From Bog-756 sp963831535 (GTDB lineage: Bacteria > Actinomycetota > Acidimicrobiia > Acidimicrobiales > RAAP-2), in the NCBI GenBank assembly GCA_963831535.1, contig CAWHQP010000010.1, forward strand, positions 1 through 64,000: 64,000 nucleotides of DNA, written 5' to 3'. The first letter of the stretch is position 1, and the number at the start of each line of letters is the position of its first letter. Below the pieces are notes generated by a model. That model was given only the letters and a program-made list of their open reading frames with translations. It was not told where the DNA came from and searched no databases. Both the position numbers and the translations under genes were made by a program. Shown piece by piece: positions 36,781-44,804 of this stretch.

Positions 36781-37023
36781 TCAGCCTCCGGCCCAGGGAC
36801 GGTCGCGACGGGTGGTGGCCGGACGGGACCACCACCGCCCACTGAACCGCCACGCCGGCGGATGGTCGACGGCCTCGGTCACCACGATCCGGGGTCGCGG
36901 CCAGGCCTGATCGACAGCGGCGGCGATGACGGCCAGCACCTCGGGCTCGAGCTCCGGCCGGGGGGCGATGCCGGGGGCGGCGGCGGCCGGCGCCGCGGCG
37001 GTGGACAGCAGAGGACTGCTCAC
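36781..37023 (-). CDS. Small protein coupled to the acyl-CoA carboxylase beta chain
   Basis: An 80-residue protein whose GTG start overlaps the pccB stop by four bases (GTGA), so its translation depends on pccB. It has a Pro/Ala-rich N-terminus and a short conserved-looking part EVLAVIAAAVDQAWPRPRIV followed by AWRFSGRWWSRP. Placement and the short VxAAV-type helix resemble the small epsilon (AccE) or cytosolic OadG-like subunits that stabilise actinobacterial acyl-CoA carboxylases. Assignment is from position and general shape, not from a firm motif, so it may be a new type of such subunit. Confidence 0.7.
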   Translation of the reverse strand: MSSPLLSTAAAPAAAAPGIAPRPELEPEVLAVIAAAVDQAWPRPRIVVTEAVDHPPAWRFSGRWWSRPATTRRDRPWAGG

Positions 37024-38576
37024 AGGGGCATGTTCCCGTGCTTGCGCTTGGGCAGGTCCTCACGCTTGGACACCAGGAGGGCCAGGCTCCGCACCAGCAC
37101 CCGTCGGGTCTCGGCCGGGTCGATGACGTCATCCACGTACCCCCGCTCGGCCGCCGCATAGGGGTTGGCGTAGCGCTCGGTGTACTCCTCCACCAGCTCC
37201 TTGCGCCGGCCCACCGGATCGGCGGCTTCGGCCAGGTCCCGCCGGTACACGATCTCGACGGCCCCCTCCGGGCCCATCACGGCCAACTCGGCCGACGGCC
37301 ACGCGTAGGCCAGGTCGGCCCCGATGGACTTCGAGTTCATGACCACGTAGGCACCGCCGTAGGCCTTGCGGGTGATGATCTGGACCCGTGGGACGGTGGA
37401 CTCGCAGTAGGCGTAGAGCAACTTGGCGCCGTGACGGATGATGCCCCCGTACTCCTGGTCGGTTCCCGGCATGAAGCCGGGAACGTCGACGAAGGTGATG
37501 AGGGGGACGTTGAAGGCGTCGCACGTGCGGACGAACCGGGCCCCCTTCTCCGAGGCGTCGATGTTGAGGACACCGGCCAGCATCTGGGGCTGGTTCCCGA
37601 CGATTCCGACCGCCCGTCCGTCGATCCGGGCGAACCCGCAGACCAGGTTCATGGCCCAGTGGTGGTTGACCTCGAAGAACTCACCGTCGTCTACGACGGC
37701 CTCGATGACCTTCTTCATGTCGTAGGGCTGGTTGGGGGAGGCCGGCATGAGATCGGTGAGTTCGGGGGTCAGCCGTTCGGGGTCGTCCCCCGAGACCACC
37801 AGCGGCGCCTCCTCGAGATTGTTGGAGGGAAGGAAGCTGAGCAGGTACCGCACATCGTCGAGGCACGCCTTCTCGTCAGGCGACACGAAGGCCGCCACCC
37901 CCGATTTGGTGGCGTGGCTCATGGCCCCTCCCAGCTCCTCCAGCGTCACGTCCTCCCCGGTCACCGTCTTCACGACGTCGGGCCCGGTGATGAACATGTG
38001 GCTGGTCCCCTGGACCATGAAGATGAAGTCGGTCATGGCCGGGCTGTAGACCGCGCCTCCCGCACAGGGCCCGAGGATCACGCTGATCTGCGGGATCACC
38101 CCGGAGGCCTGGGCGTTGCGGTGGAAGATGCCACCGTAGGAGTGGAGGGAGACCACGCCCTCTTGGATGCGGGCGCCGGCCCCGTCGTTCAGCCCGATCA
38201 TCGGAACCCCGATCGAGCTGGCCAGGTCCATCACCTTGTGGATCTTCTCGGCGAAGACCTCGCCCAGGGCCCCCCCGAAGACCGTGAAGTCCTGGCTGAA
38301 CACGCAGACCCGGCGACCCTCTACGGTCCCGAAGCCGGTGATCACCCCGTCAGTGTACGGACGGTTCTCCTCCAGGCCCATGCCGTGGGCCCGATGCCGG
38401 GCCAGCATGTCGAGCTCCTGGAACGAACCGTCGTCGAGGAGGTAGTCGATCCGCTCCCGGGCCGTCATCTTGCCCTTGGCGTGGTGCTTCTCCACTGCCC
38501 GGGGGGAACCTGCATTCCTGGCCAGCTCGCGTCGCTCGGCCAGTTCTTCCAGTCGTTGGGTCATGGGGTGATCCAT
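37020..38576 (-). CDS. pccB: Acyl-CoA carboxylase beta subunit (propionyl-CoA/methylmalonyl-CoA type)
   Basis: Carboxyltransferase subunit that moves CO2 from biotin to propionyl-CoA or a related acyl-CoA, 518 residues. Both crotonase-like halves are present: GGALGEVFAEKIHKVMDLA and NDGAGARIQEGV in the N-terminal half, and VDVPGFMPGTDQEYGGIIRH with KAYGGAYVVMNSKSIGAD in the C-terminal half. The size and sequence fit PccB or the methylmalonyl-CoA carboxyltransferase subunit. No biotin carboxylase is in the window. A TAGCCT box 8 bases before the ATG at 38576 selects this start. Confidence 0.96.
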   Translation of the reverse strand: MDHPMTQRLEELAERRELARNAGSPRAVEKHHAKGKMTARERIDYLLDDGSFQELDMLARHRAHGMGLEENRPYTDGVITGFGTVEGRRVCVFSQDFTVFGGALGEVFAEKIHKVMDLASSIGVPMIGLNDGAGARIQEGVVSLHSYGGIFHRNAQASGVIPQISVILGPCAGGAVYSPAMTDFIFMVQGTSHMFITGPDVVKTVTGEDVTLEELGGAMSHATKSGVAAFVSPDEKACLDDVRYLLSFLPSNNLEEAPLVVSGDDPERLTPELTDLMPASPNQPYDMKKVIEAVVDDGEFFEVNHHWAMNLVCGFARIDGRAVGIVGNQPQMLAGVLNIDASEKGARFVRTCDAFNVPLITFVDVPGFMPGTDQEYGGIIRHGAKLLYAYCESTVPRVQIITRKAYGGAYVVMNSKSIGADLAYAWPSAELAVMGPEGAVEIVYRRDLAEAADPVGRRKELVEEYTERYANPYAAAERGYVDDVIDPAETRRVLVRSLALLVSKREDLPKRKHGNMPL

Positions 38577-38584
38577 GGTCTGTG

Positions 38585-38590
38585 AGGCTA
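38585..38590 (-). promoter_or_regulatory. -10 box of pccB
   Basis: TAGCCT on the minus strand, 8 bases before the ATG at 38576. Confidence 0.5.
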
Positions 38591-38679
38591 CCGGACCAGG
38601 CACAGGGGTTTCGAGACGGCCTCGGATTCCCCTCGTCCCGGCCCCGAACGACGCCAGCCGGTCGTGGCAGCCGGTCGAG

Positions 38680-40065
38680 TCAGCCGGCGGGATTCACCCA
38701 GTGGGGACCGCACCACACGTAGGTGACCTGGTTCTGTGCCCCGACGCCGCCGGCCCGCACCATCCCCGGTCCCCGTCCTGAACCGGCTCCGAGATAGGCG
38801 GCCACACTCCTCCCCACATACCGACCCTCGAGCACGGGGTCAACCGCTCCGACGAAGGAATGGCGGTACGTCGAGCGGGCGGTGAAGGTGGCGGCCCCCG
38901 CCCTGCCCGAGGGTCCGGGAGGGCCGGGAAGGGGAGTCGGCTCCCACCGGTCGATCCGGTAGACAGCCACGATCAGCTCGCCGACCACGATGACCGCCCA
39001 CCGAGGTGACCGCGACGAACGGGGATCGATCCATCTCCTGCCGATCCTCCAGTCGTGGCGCACCGTCTCGTAGCTCGTGTCCGCACCCTGGTCGCCGACG
39101 CGGAGAAGCACGACCCGGTGGTCGCTTTTGAACTTCGCCCGCTTGGCCAGGCGCGCGCCCAGTTCGGATGCCGGTCGGCGCCGACCGGCCTGCTTGAGGT
39201 CCTGCTGGAGTCCGAGGACGTCGGCCGCAGCCGCCTGGACCAGGCGGGCCTGGTCGGAGCTCAACCCGTAGCGGAGGATCTCCAACTGCACCGGACCCTC
39301 CCGAGCCTCGACCTCCCGGATCCTCTCCACCATGGGGAACCGATCGGAGGATCCGTCGTGGTCATCCACCGAGGTGTGCGTCCCGTCCGGTCCGGATTCG
39401 GCGGATGCGCCTTCGGTTCGGACCCCTCCGGGCCCGGTGTCAGGTCCGGCATCGATGCCACCGGTCCCGACATCCGTGCGGGGATCGGGTCCACCACCGG
39501 CGCGGGCCGCCAGCACATGGCGAAAGCACCGGTCGCCCCGTCCCCGACCCACGTAGAACGGTCGGCCGGATCCGGGGTCCGTCACCAGGTACACGTACCA
39601 CTCCAACCGGGCCGCCACGCCCGGAGGGAACGCCATGTCGAAGGGATCACGGCTCCGGGCCGGGCCGGCGTCGGGGTGGGCACGGTCGGACGGAGGGGCG
39701 TCGTCAGATGGGTCCGGCGATCTCCGCCCTGCCGGCAACGGCATCGACCGGGTCGATACCACCGGGACGGTTGGCCGGGCCCGGTGGGACACCCCGGCGG
39801 CCTGGTCGGCGCCGACGTCGGGGGCATCCGCCCCGGTCGTGGTGGCATGGACAGCAGCGTCCGGGGCTGTCTCGGGGGGCACGGAAGGCACCTCGGACAC
39901 CGTCGATTCCGCCGTGCCCTCCCCGGGAACCGGGGCCGACGGAACGGGTGCCGGTGTGGCGCGTGGCTCGTTCTGGGCGGGAATGCTCGGGACACCGATC
40001 GCCGGTGGCCGCCCGGTCGCCCGCCCGTCCGGATCGCCTTCAGGGACCGCCGGAGCCCTGTCCAT
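38680..40065 (-). CDS. GIY-YIG nuclease-domain protein with long disordered N-terminus
   Basis: A 461-residue protein. Residues 1-150 are Pro/Ala-rich and disordered. At 156-183 lies WYVYLVTDPGSGRPFYVGRG with GDRCFRH, a GIY-YIG nuclease core of the LEM-3/ANKLE1 type, interrupted by a low-complexity insert (about 187-240) before the helix ERIREVEAREGPVQLEILRYG. A third part (about 310-461) has WRIGRR, IVAVYRIDRWEP and a cysteine near YVWCG; I recall similar tails in other bacterial GIY-YIG proteins but have no name. The gene starts 12 bases after the epimerase gene, so it is the last gene of the ccr operon. Its link with carbon metabolism is unexplained. Whether it is an active nuclease is not clear. 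Confidence 0.8.
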   Translation of the reverse strand: MDRAPAVPEGDPDGRATGRPPAIGVPSIPAQNEPRATPAPVPSAPVPGEGTAESTVSEVPSVPPETAPDAAVHATTTGADAPDVGADQAAGVSHRARPTVPVVSTRSMPLPAGRRSPDPSDDAPPSDRAHPDAGPARSRDPFDMAFPPGVAARLEWYVYLVTDPGSGRPFYVGRGRGDRCFRHVLAARAGGGPDPRTDVGTGGIDAGPDTGPGGVRTEGASAESGPDGTHTSVDDHDGSSDRFPMVERIREVEAREGPVQLEILRYGLSSDQARLVQAAAADVLGLQQDLKQAGRRRPASELGARLAKRAKFKSDHRVVLLRVGDQGADTSYETVRHDWRIGRRWIDPRSSRSPRWAVIVVGELIVAVYRIDRWEPTPLPGPPGPSGRAGAATFTARSTYRHSFVGAVDPVLEGRYVGRSVAAYLGAGSGRGPGMVRAGGVGAQNQVTYVWCGPHWVNPAG

Positions 40066-40077
40066 CGGTACGACCGC

Positions 40078-40488
40078 TCACTCCTGGACGAGCTCGATCA
40101 GTGTGCCGAACGCCCCTTTGGGGTGGACGAATGCCACCGTCGTCCCCCGTGATCCCGGACGCGGGGCTTGGTCGATGACCTGGCCCCCGTGGTCCTTGAC
40201 CGACTGCAGCGCCGCTCCGCAGTCCGCCACCCGGTAGCCGACGTGGTGGAGACCAGGACCCTTCTTCTCCAGGTACTTGGCCACGGGTGAGTCCTCCCTG
40301 ATGGGGGTCAGCAGCTGGATGTAGCTGTCGGCCACCTTCAAGAGGGCCTCTTCCACCCCGTCGGACTCGACCACCTCGCGGTGGTCCACCGTGGCGCCGA
40401 AGGTCTGTTCGTAGTAGCGGATGGCGTCCTCCAGATCGGGCACGGCGATGGCCACGTGGTCGATCTCGGTCAACAGGGGTTCGGTCAT
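40078..40488 (-). CDS. Methylmalonyl-CoA/ethylmalonyl-CoA epimerase
   Basis: A 136-residue vicinal-oxygen-chelate protein that interconverts the 2R and 2S forms of methylmalonyl-CoA or ethylmalonyl-CoA. Its metal ligands are visible: His in EIDHVAIAVPDLE, the GLHHVGYRVAD His and the C-terminal Glu in GTLIELVQE. The ATG overlaps the ccr stop by four bases (ATGA), so it is coupled to ccr, which fits its role of turning the product of the carboxylase into the mutase substrate. Confidence 0.95.
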   Translation of the reverse strand: MTEPLLTEIDHVAIAVPDLEDAIRYYEQTFGATVDHREVVESDGVEEALLKVADSYIQLLTPIREDSPVAKYLEKKGPGLHHVGYRVADCGAALQSVKDHGGQVIDQAPRPGSRGTTVAFVHPKGAFGTLIELVQE

Positions 40489-41825
40489 GCCCCGTGCCTC
40501 CGGAACAGCGTGATCCTGTCCTCGCCCACCCGGGCACGGAACTCGGGGTCGTCGATCCCCAGCCCTTCCTCCGGAGCCAGGCACAGGACACCGATCTTGC
40601 CCTCGTGGAGGTTCTTGTGCACCTGGTAGGCGGCATCCCCCACCTCGTCGAGGGTGTGGACCGCCGACAGGGGAGGGAGGATCTTGCCTTCGCACACCAG
40701 CTGGTTGGCGTCCCAGGCCTCGCGGTAGTTGGCGAAGTGGGACCCCTTGATGGTCTTGAGCTTCATCCACAGATGCCGGTTGTCGTACTCGATCATGTAG
40801 CCCGAGGTGGCCGCGCAGGTCACGATGGTCCCGCCCCTCTTCGCCGCGAACACCGAGGCCCCCATGGTCTGTCGTCCCGGGTGCTCGAACACGATGTCCA
40901 CATCGTCGCCGACCAGGCCCCGGATGTCCTTGCCCAACCGCCGCCATTCCGACTCGTCCTGGGTGTTCTCATCCTTCCAGAAGCGGTAGTTGGCCACCTT
41001 GCGGTCGATGACGGCCTCCACCCCCAGCTCGTGGAGGAGCTCGACCTTGGAGGGCGAGGAGACCACCCCCACCGGCGTCCCGCCCCCGTTGAGCACATAC
41101 TGCACGGCATACGACCCGAGCCCCCCGGAGGCTCCCCACACCAGCACCTTGTCCCCCTGGCTCATGTGGGCTCCGTTCTTGGAGACCAACATCCGGTAGG
41201 AGGTCGAGTTGCACAACGCGTTGGCCGCGGCTTCTTCCCAGCTCAGATGCCTGGGCTTGGGCATCAGCTGGTTGGCCTTGACCACGGCCAGGTCGGCCAG
41301 GCCACCGAAGTTGGTCTCGAAACCCCAGATGCGCTGGTTGTCGGCCAGCATCGAATCGTCGTGGGCACTCGGGCTCTGGTCGTCGACATAGTTGCAGTGG
41401 ACCGTGATCCGGTCTCCGGGCTTCCAGTTCCGGACAGCCGAGCCGGTCCGCAGGACCACGCCCGAGGCGTCCGACCCCACCACGTGGTAGTCGAGGGCGT
41501 GGCGCTTCCCCCAGGTGCTCTCCCGGCCCAGGCGGTCGAGGAACCCGAAGGTAGGCAGCGGTTCGAAGATGGAGGTCCATACGGTGTTGAAGTTGATGGC
41601 ACTGGCCATCACGGCGATGTAGGCCTCGTCAGGGGCGAGTTCCGGAACGGCGACGTCGCCGACATGGAGCGACTTCCGCGGATCCTTGTCTTCGGTCTCG
41701 AGCCCTTCGAACATGCCCACCTCGTCCCGGAGGACGAACGAGGCACGGTAGTGGTCCGGGATCGGAATGGCCTCGATCTGGTCTCCCGAGGCGCCGGACT
41801 GGATGGCTCTGAGGAACTCCTGCAT
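40485..41825 (-). CDS. ccr: Crotonyl-CoA carboxylase/reductase
   Basis: NADPH-dependent reductive carboxylation of crotonyl-CoA to ethylmalonyl-CoA, the key reaction of the ethylmalonyl-CoA pathway. It is a 446-residue zinc-free alcohol-dehydrogenase-like enzyme with GRESTWGKRHALDYHVVGSD, the WGASGGLGSYAVQY cofactor motif, and FEHPGRQTMGASVFAAKRGG and CAATSGYMIEYDNRHLW, which are characteristic of Ccr. I place the start at ATG 41825 (MQEFLRAIQSG): a TAACCT box ends 8 bases before it, and the family usually begins there. An ATG at 41852 would add nine residues. Confidence 0.97.
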   Translation of the reverse strand: MQEFLRAIQSGASGDQIEAIPIPDHYRASFVLRDEVGMFEGLETEDKDPRKSLHVGDVAVPELAPDEAYIAVMASAINFNTVWTSIFEPLPTFGFLDRLGRESTWGKRHALDYHVVGSDASGVVLRTGSAVRNWKPGDRITVHCNYVDDQSPSAHDDSMLADNQRIWGFETNFGGLADLAVVKANQLMPKPRHLSWEEAAANALCNSTSYRMLVSKNGAHMSQGDKVLVWGASGGLGSYAVQYVLNGGGTPVGVVSSPSKVELLHELGVEAVIDRKVANYRFWKDENTQDESEWRRLGKDIRGLVGDDVDIVFEHPGRQTMGASVFAAKRGGTIVTCAATSGYMIEYDNRHLWMKLKTIKGSHFANYREAWDANQLVCEGKILPPLSAVHTLDEVGDAAYQVHKNLHEGKIGVLCLAPEEGLGIDDPEFRARVGEDRITLFRRHGA

Positions 41826-41833
41826 GGAAGGGG

Positions 41834-41839
41834 AGGTTA
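41834..41839 (-). promoter_or_regulatory. -10 box of the ccr operon
   Basis: TAACCT on the minus strand, 8 bases before the ATG at 41825. Confidence 0.5.
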
Positions 41840-42153
41840 GTCCGCCCGCCATTCGCTGGTCCCGGCTGCCCTGGTGGTCGTGGCGTCCGGCTGGACCACC
41901 GGGCCGGCGACAACGCCTCTCGGACCGGCTGCATCACTTCGGGACGGGGCCGACGACCACCAGGGCAGGCGGGCCGACCACGGGATGAGGTGGACCCGCC
42001 CGCGGGGATTGGCCGCAGCAGGACCGGAGGCGGCAGGGGTGTGTGGCGGCCGTGTGGTCGTGAGCCGGGGCGAGGCCGTATCATGGTCCCGTTGCCGTGG
42101 CGGGCCCGTGGGGGAACGCCGCCTGATCTGGCCGCCAGGCCACGGAGGTCGTC
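41840..42153. other. Divergent promoter region of ccr and thiolase
   Basis: About 310 bases between the ccr operon and the thiolase gene. The ccr -10 box is at the left edge. On the plus strand TATCAT near 42078-42083 could be the thiolase -10, giving a leader of about 65 bases, and GGAGG lies 5 bases before the thiolase ATG. I see no gene in it. Confidence 0.35.
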
Positions 42154-43335
42154 ATGTCCGGAACCGTCATCGTCTCAGGGGCCAGGACCCCGATCGGCAA
42201 GCTGTCCGGCGCGCTGGGTGGATTCGCGGCCACCGAACTGGGCGGGTTTGCCATCGCCGGGGCCCTGGAGCGGGCCGGCATCACGCCCGACCAGGTCGAC
42301 TACGTCTTCATGGGACAGGTGATCCTGGCCGGCGCCGGACAGATCACCGCCCGCCAGGCCGCCGATCATGCCGGCATCCCGCTGAGCGTCCCCTCCACCA
42401 CCGTCAACAAGGTGTGCCTGTCCGGGCTCAATGCCATCTACCTGGCCGACCTGATGATCAACGCCGGCGAGGCCGACATCGTGGTGGCCGGGGGCATGGA
42501 ATCGATGACCCAGGCGCCCTACCTGCTCCCCGGGGCCCGGGCGGGCTACCGGATCGGCGACCAGAACGTCGTGGACTCGATGATGTACGACGGACTCTTC
42601 TGCGCCTTCGACAAGTGCGCCATGGGTCTCGGCACCGAGCGGTACAACGGTGCCGACGGCGTCTCCCGCGAGCGCCAGGACGCCTTCAGCGCCCTTTCGC
42701 ATGAGCGGGCCGCGGCGGCCATCAAGGACGGCAAGTTCGCCGACGAGATCATTCCGGTGAGCGTTCCCCAGCGCAAGGGTGATCCCCTAGTGGTCGATAC
42801 CGACGAGGGCGTCCGCCCCGAGACCACGGCCGAATCCCTCGGCAAGCTGCGTCCGGCCTTCGACACGAGCGGTACGATCACCGCCGGCAACGCCTCCCAG
42901 ATCTCCGACGGCGGTGCCGCGGTCATCGTGATGTCCAAGGCCAAGGCCGACGAGCTCGGGATCGCCCCGCTCGGTGAGTTGGTCGGTTACGGCCAGGTGG
43001 CCGGGCCGAGCCCGTCACTGCTCCACCAGCCATCACACGCCACCTCGGTGGCCCTGGACAAGGCGGGGCTGAAGGTCGGGGACATCGACCTCTTCGAGAT
43101 CAACGAGGCATTCGCCGCGGTGGGATGCGCATCCGCCGCCGACCTCGGCATCGGCGACGACGTGGTGAACGTGAACGGTGGGGCCATCGCCCTCGGCCAC
43201 CCGGTCGGGATGTCCGGTACCCGACTGGCGCTCACCGCACTCCTCGAGCTCAAGCGTCGGGGTGGCGGCACGGCAGCCGTGAGTCTCTGCGGTGGCGGCG
43301 GGCAGGGCGACGCCGCGGTGTTGCGCACCATCTGA
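42154..43335 (+). CDS. atoB: Acetyl-CoA acetyltransferase (thiolase)
   Basis: Condenses two acetyl-CoA into acetoacetyl-CoA, or cleaves it. It has 393 residues with the acyl-carrying Cys in VNKVCLSGLNAI, the His in GGAIALGHPVGMSG and the second Cys in SLCGGGGQGDA. The sequence fits biosynthetic thiolases (PhaA/AtoB). It faces away from the ccr operon. A GGAGG lies 5 bases before the ATG. It would supply acetoacetyl-CoA to the dehydrogenase and crotonyl-CoA steps of the same island. Confidence 0.96.
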   Translation: MSGTVIVSGARTPIGKLSGALGGFAATELGGFAIAGALERAGITPDQVDYVFMGQVILAGAGQITARQAADHAGIPLSVPSTTVNKVCLSGLNAIYLADLMINAGEADIVVAGGMESMTQAPYLLPGARAGYRIGDQNVVDSMMYDGLFCAFDKCAMGLGTERYNGADGVSRERQDAFSALSHERAAAAIKDGKFADEIIPVSVPQRKGDPLVVDTDEGVRPETTAESLGKLRPAFDTSGTITAGNASQISDGGAAVIVMSKAKADELGIAPLGELVGYGQVAGPSPSLLHQPSHATSVALDKAGLKVGDIDLFEINEAFAAVGCASAADLGIGDDVVNVNGGAIALGHPVGMSGTRLALTALLELKRRGGGTAAVSLCGGGGQGDAAVLRTI

Positions 43336-43348
43336 GAGCTGGCCCTTC

Positions 43349-43365
43349 CCGGTCCTCGGGACCGG
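43349..43365. terminator. Hairpin between thiolase and the SixA-like phosphatase
   Basis: CCGGTCC (43349-43355) and GGACCGG (43359-43365) form a perfect 7-bp stem with a TCG loop, 13 bases beyond the thiolase stop. Confidence 0.5.
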
Positions 43366-43463
43366 TCGACGGCGGAGCGCTGGGTCCGCGCCGGCGATGC
43401 GGGGCACTCCCGGCTGCTGTCGGGGCCGCGCCCGGCCCGATGGGGCCACGGGGAACGGATCCC

Positions 43464-44057
43464 TCAGTAGGGTGGCTTGAACGCCCCGAGAAGCGTGGCG
43501 CACCCGTGGACAACGTCCTCCCAGGCACCCACCTGGAGGGTCAGAACCGCGAGTGCGCAGGTGGGGAAGCCGTTGGCCTCGAGCCGGGCGCGATCCGAGG
43601 GTGGGTGGTCGACCGGGACGGCCCCGTCGTCGGCGTCCCCGGGCCCGCCGAGAAGTTCCCAGGATGTGTCGAAGATGGTCGGATTGTGTCCGACCACCAG
43701 CGCGCTCCTCACCCCCTCGTCGATCTCCCGGACGTACTGCAGGAGTAGGTCAGGGTCGGCGCCGTAGAGCGAGTGGTACGCGTCCACGGGAAGTGTGCCA
43801 CCCATCCCCTCGGCGATGAGGTCGGTGGTCTGTCGTGTCCGTACCGCGGCCGAGCAGACGGCCACCTCGGGTCGGCGGACGGCATCGGGGTCGAGGTCGA
43901 GCTCGACCGGTTCGGCCCCCAGTCGCCTCCCGAGCGCCGAAGCGTCCCGTCGTCCTCGCGCCGTGAGGGGCCGCTGCTTGTCGTCGCTACCCCAGGGGGC
44001 GTCGGACGCGGCCTTGGCGTGGCGGAGGAGCCAGAGATAGCGGACGGGACCGCTCAT
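43464..44057 (-). CDS. SixA-like phosphohistidine phosphatase
   Basis: A 197-residue histidine phosphatase. The phosphate-accepting His is in LWLLRHAKAASD and the second catalytic His in SALVVGHNPTI. The RHAK form is that of the SixA group, which removes phosphate from phosphohistidine in phosphotransfer proteins. About thirty residues around GGPGDADDGAVPVDHPPSDR form an insert near the C-terminus that is probably a loop. The substrate is unknown. Confidence 0.92.
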   Translation of the reverse strand: MSGPVRYLWLLRHAKAASDAPWGSDDKQRPLTARGRRDASALGRRLGAEPVELDLDPDAVRRPEVAVCSAAVRTRQTTDLIAEGMGGTLPVDAYHSLYGADPDLLLQYVREIDEGVRSALVVGHNPTIFDTSWELLGGPGDADDGAVPVDHPPSDRARLEANGFPTCALAVLTLQVGAWEDVVHGCATLLGAFKPPY

Positions 44058-44198
44058 GGGGACCCACGCGTCGTTGTCCGGACCGCCGGTGCGGGTGCGG
44101 TCATCGGGTGGTGGGCCGGCGCGGAGGTCCGCTCCGGAGGTTCACCCAGCTCCGAGTGGTCCTGCCGGTCCGGTCGGACCGGACGGACCGGTCCCGTG

Positions 44199-44804
44199 TC
44201 AGGCCTCCACCTCTCGACGACCCTCGAGCGCCCGGCCCAGTGTCAGCTCGTCGGCGTACTCGAGGTCCCCGCCCACCGGTAGCCCGCTGGCGATCCTGGT
44301 GACGGTCAGCCCCATGGGCTTCAGCAGTCGGGCCAGGTACATCGCCGTGGCCTCGCCCTCGAGGTTCGGGTTGGTGCACAAGATGACCTCGGTGATCCCC
44401 TCGTCCTCGACCCGAACCAGCAGCTCCCGGACACGGAGCTGGTCGGGGCCGATCCCCTCGATGGGGTTGAGGGCCCCTTGGAGCACGTGGTACCTGCCCG
44501 AGAACTCACCGGTCTTCTCCACCGAGACGATGTCCCGGGGGTCCTCCACCACGCAGACCGATGTGGCGTCCCTCCTGTCGTCGAGACAGATGGCGCACAG
44601 TCCGCCTTCGGCCACGTTGAAGCATCGGGTGCACAGGGTGATCCGCTCCTTGACGGCGATGATGGCCTCGGCCAGGCGCAGGGCGTCCTCCGGTGCCACC
44701 TTGAGGAGGTGGAAGGTGATCCGCTGAGCCGACTTCGGGCCTACTCCCGGGAGCCGGCCGAGTTCATCGATCAGGGTCTGCAGCGGTCCGGAGAAGATGG
44801 CCAC
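44199..44804 (-). CDS. recR: Recombination protein RecR
   Basis: Part of the RecFOR system that loads RecA on gapped DNA. It has 201 residues: a helix-hairpin-helix GRLPGVGPKSAQRITFHLL, a four-cysteine zinc finger (CTRCFNVAEGGLCAIC), and a TOPRIM domain with VVEDPRDIVSVEKT. It begins directly where dnaX ends (no gap). The ybaB gene that usually lies between dnaX and recR is absent. Confidence 0.98.
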   Translation of the reverse strand: MAIFSGPLQTLIDELGRLPGVGPKSAQRITFHLLKVAPEDALRLAEAIIAVKERITLCTRCFNVAEGGLCAICLDDRRDATSVCVVEDPRDIVSVEKTGEFSGRYHVLQGALNPIEGIGPDQLRVRELLVRVEDEGITEVILCTNPNLEGEATAMYLARLLKPMGLTVTRIASGLPVGGDLEYADELTLGRALEGRREVEA

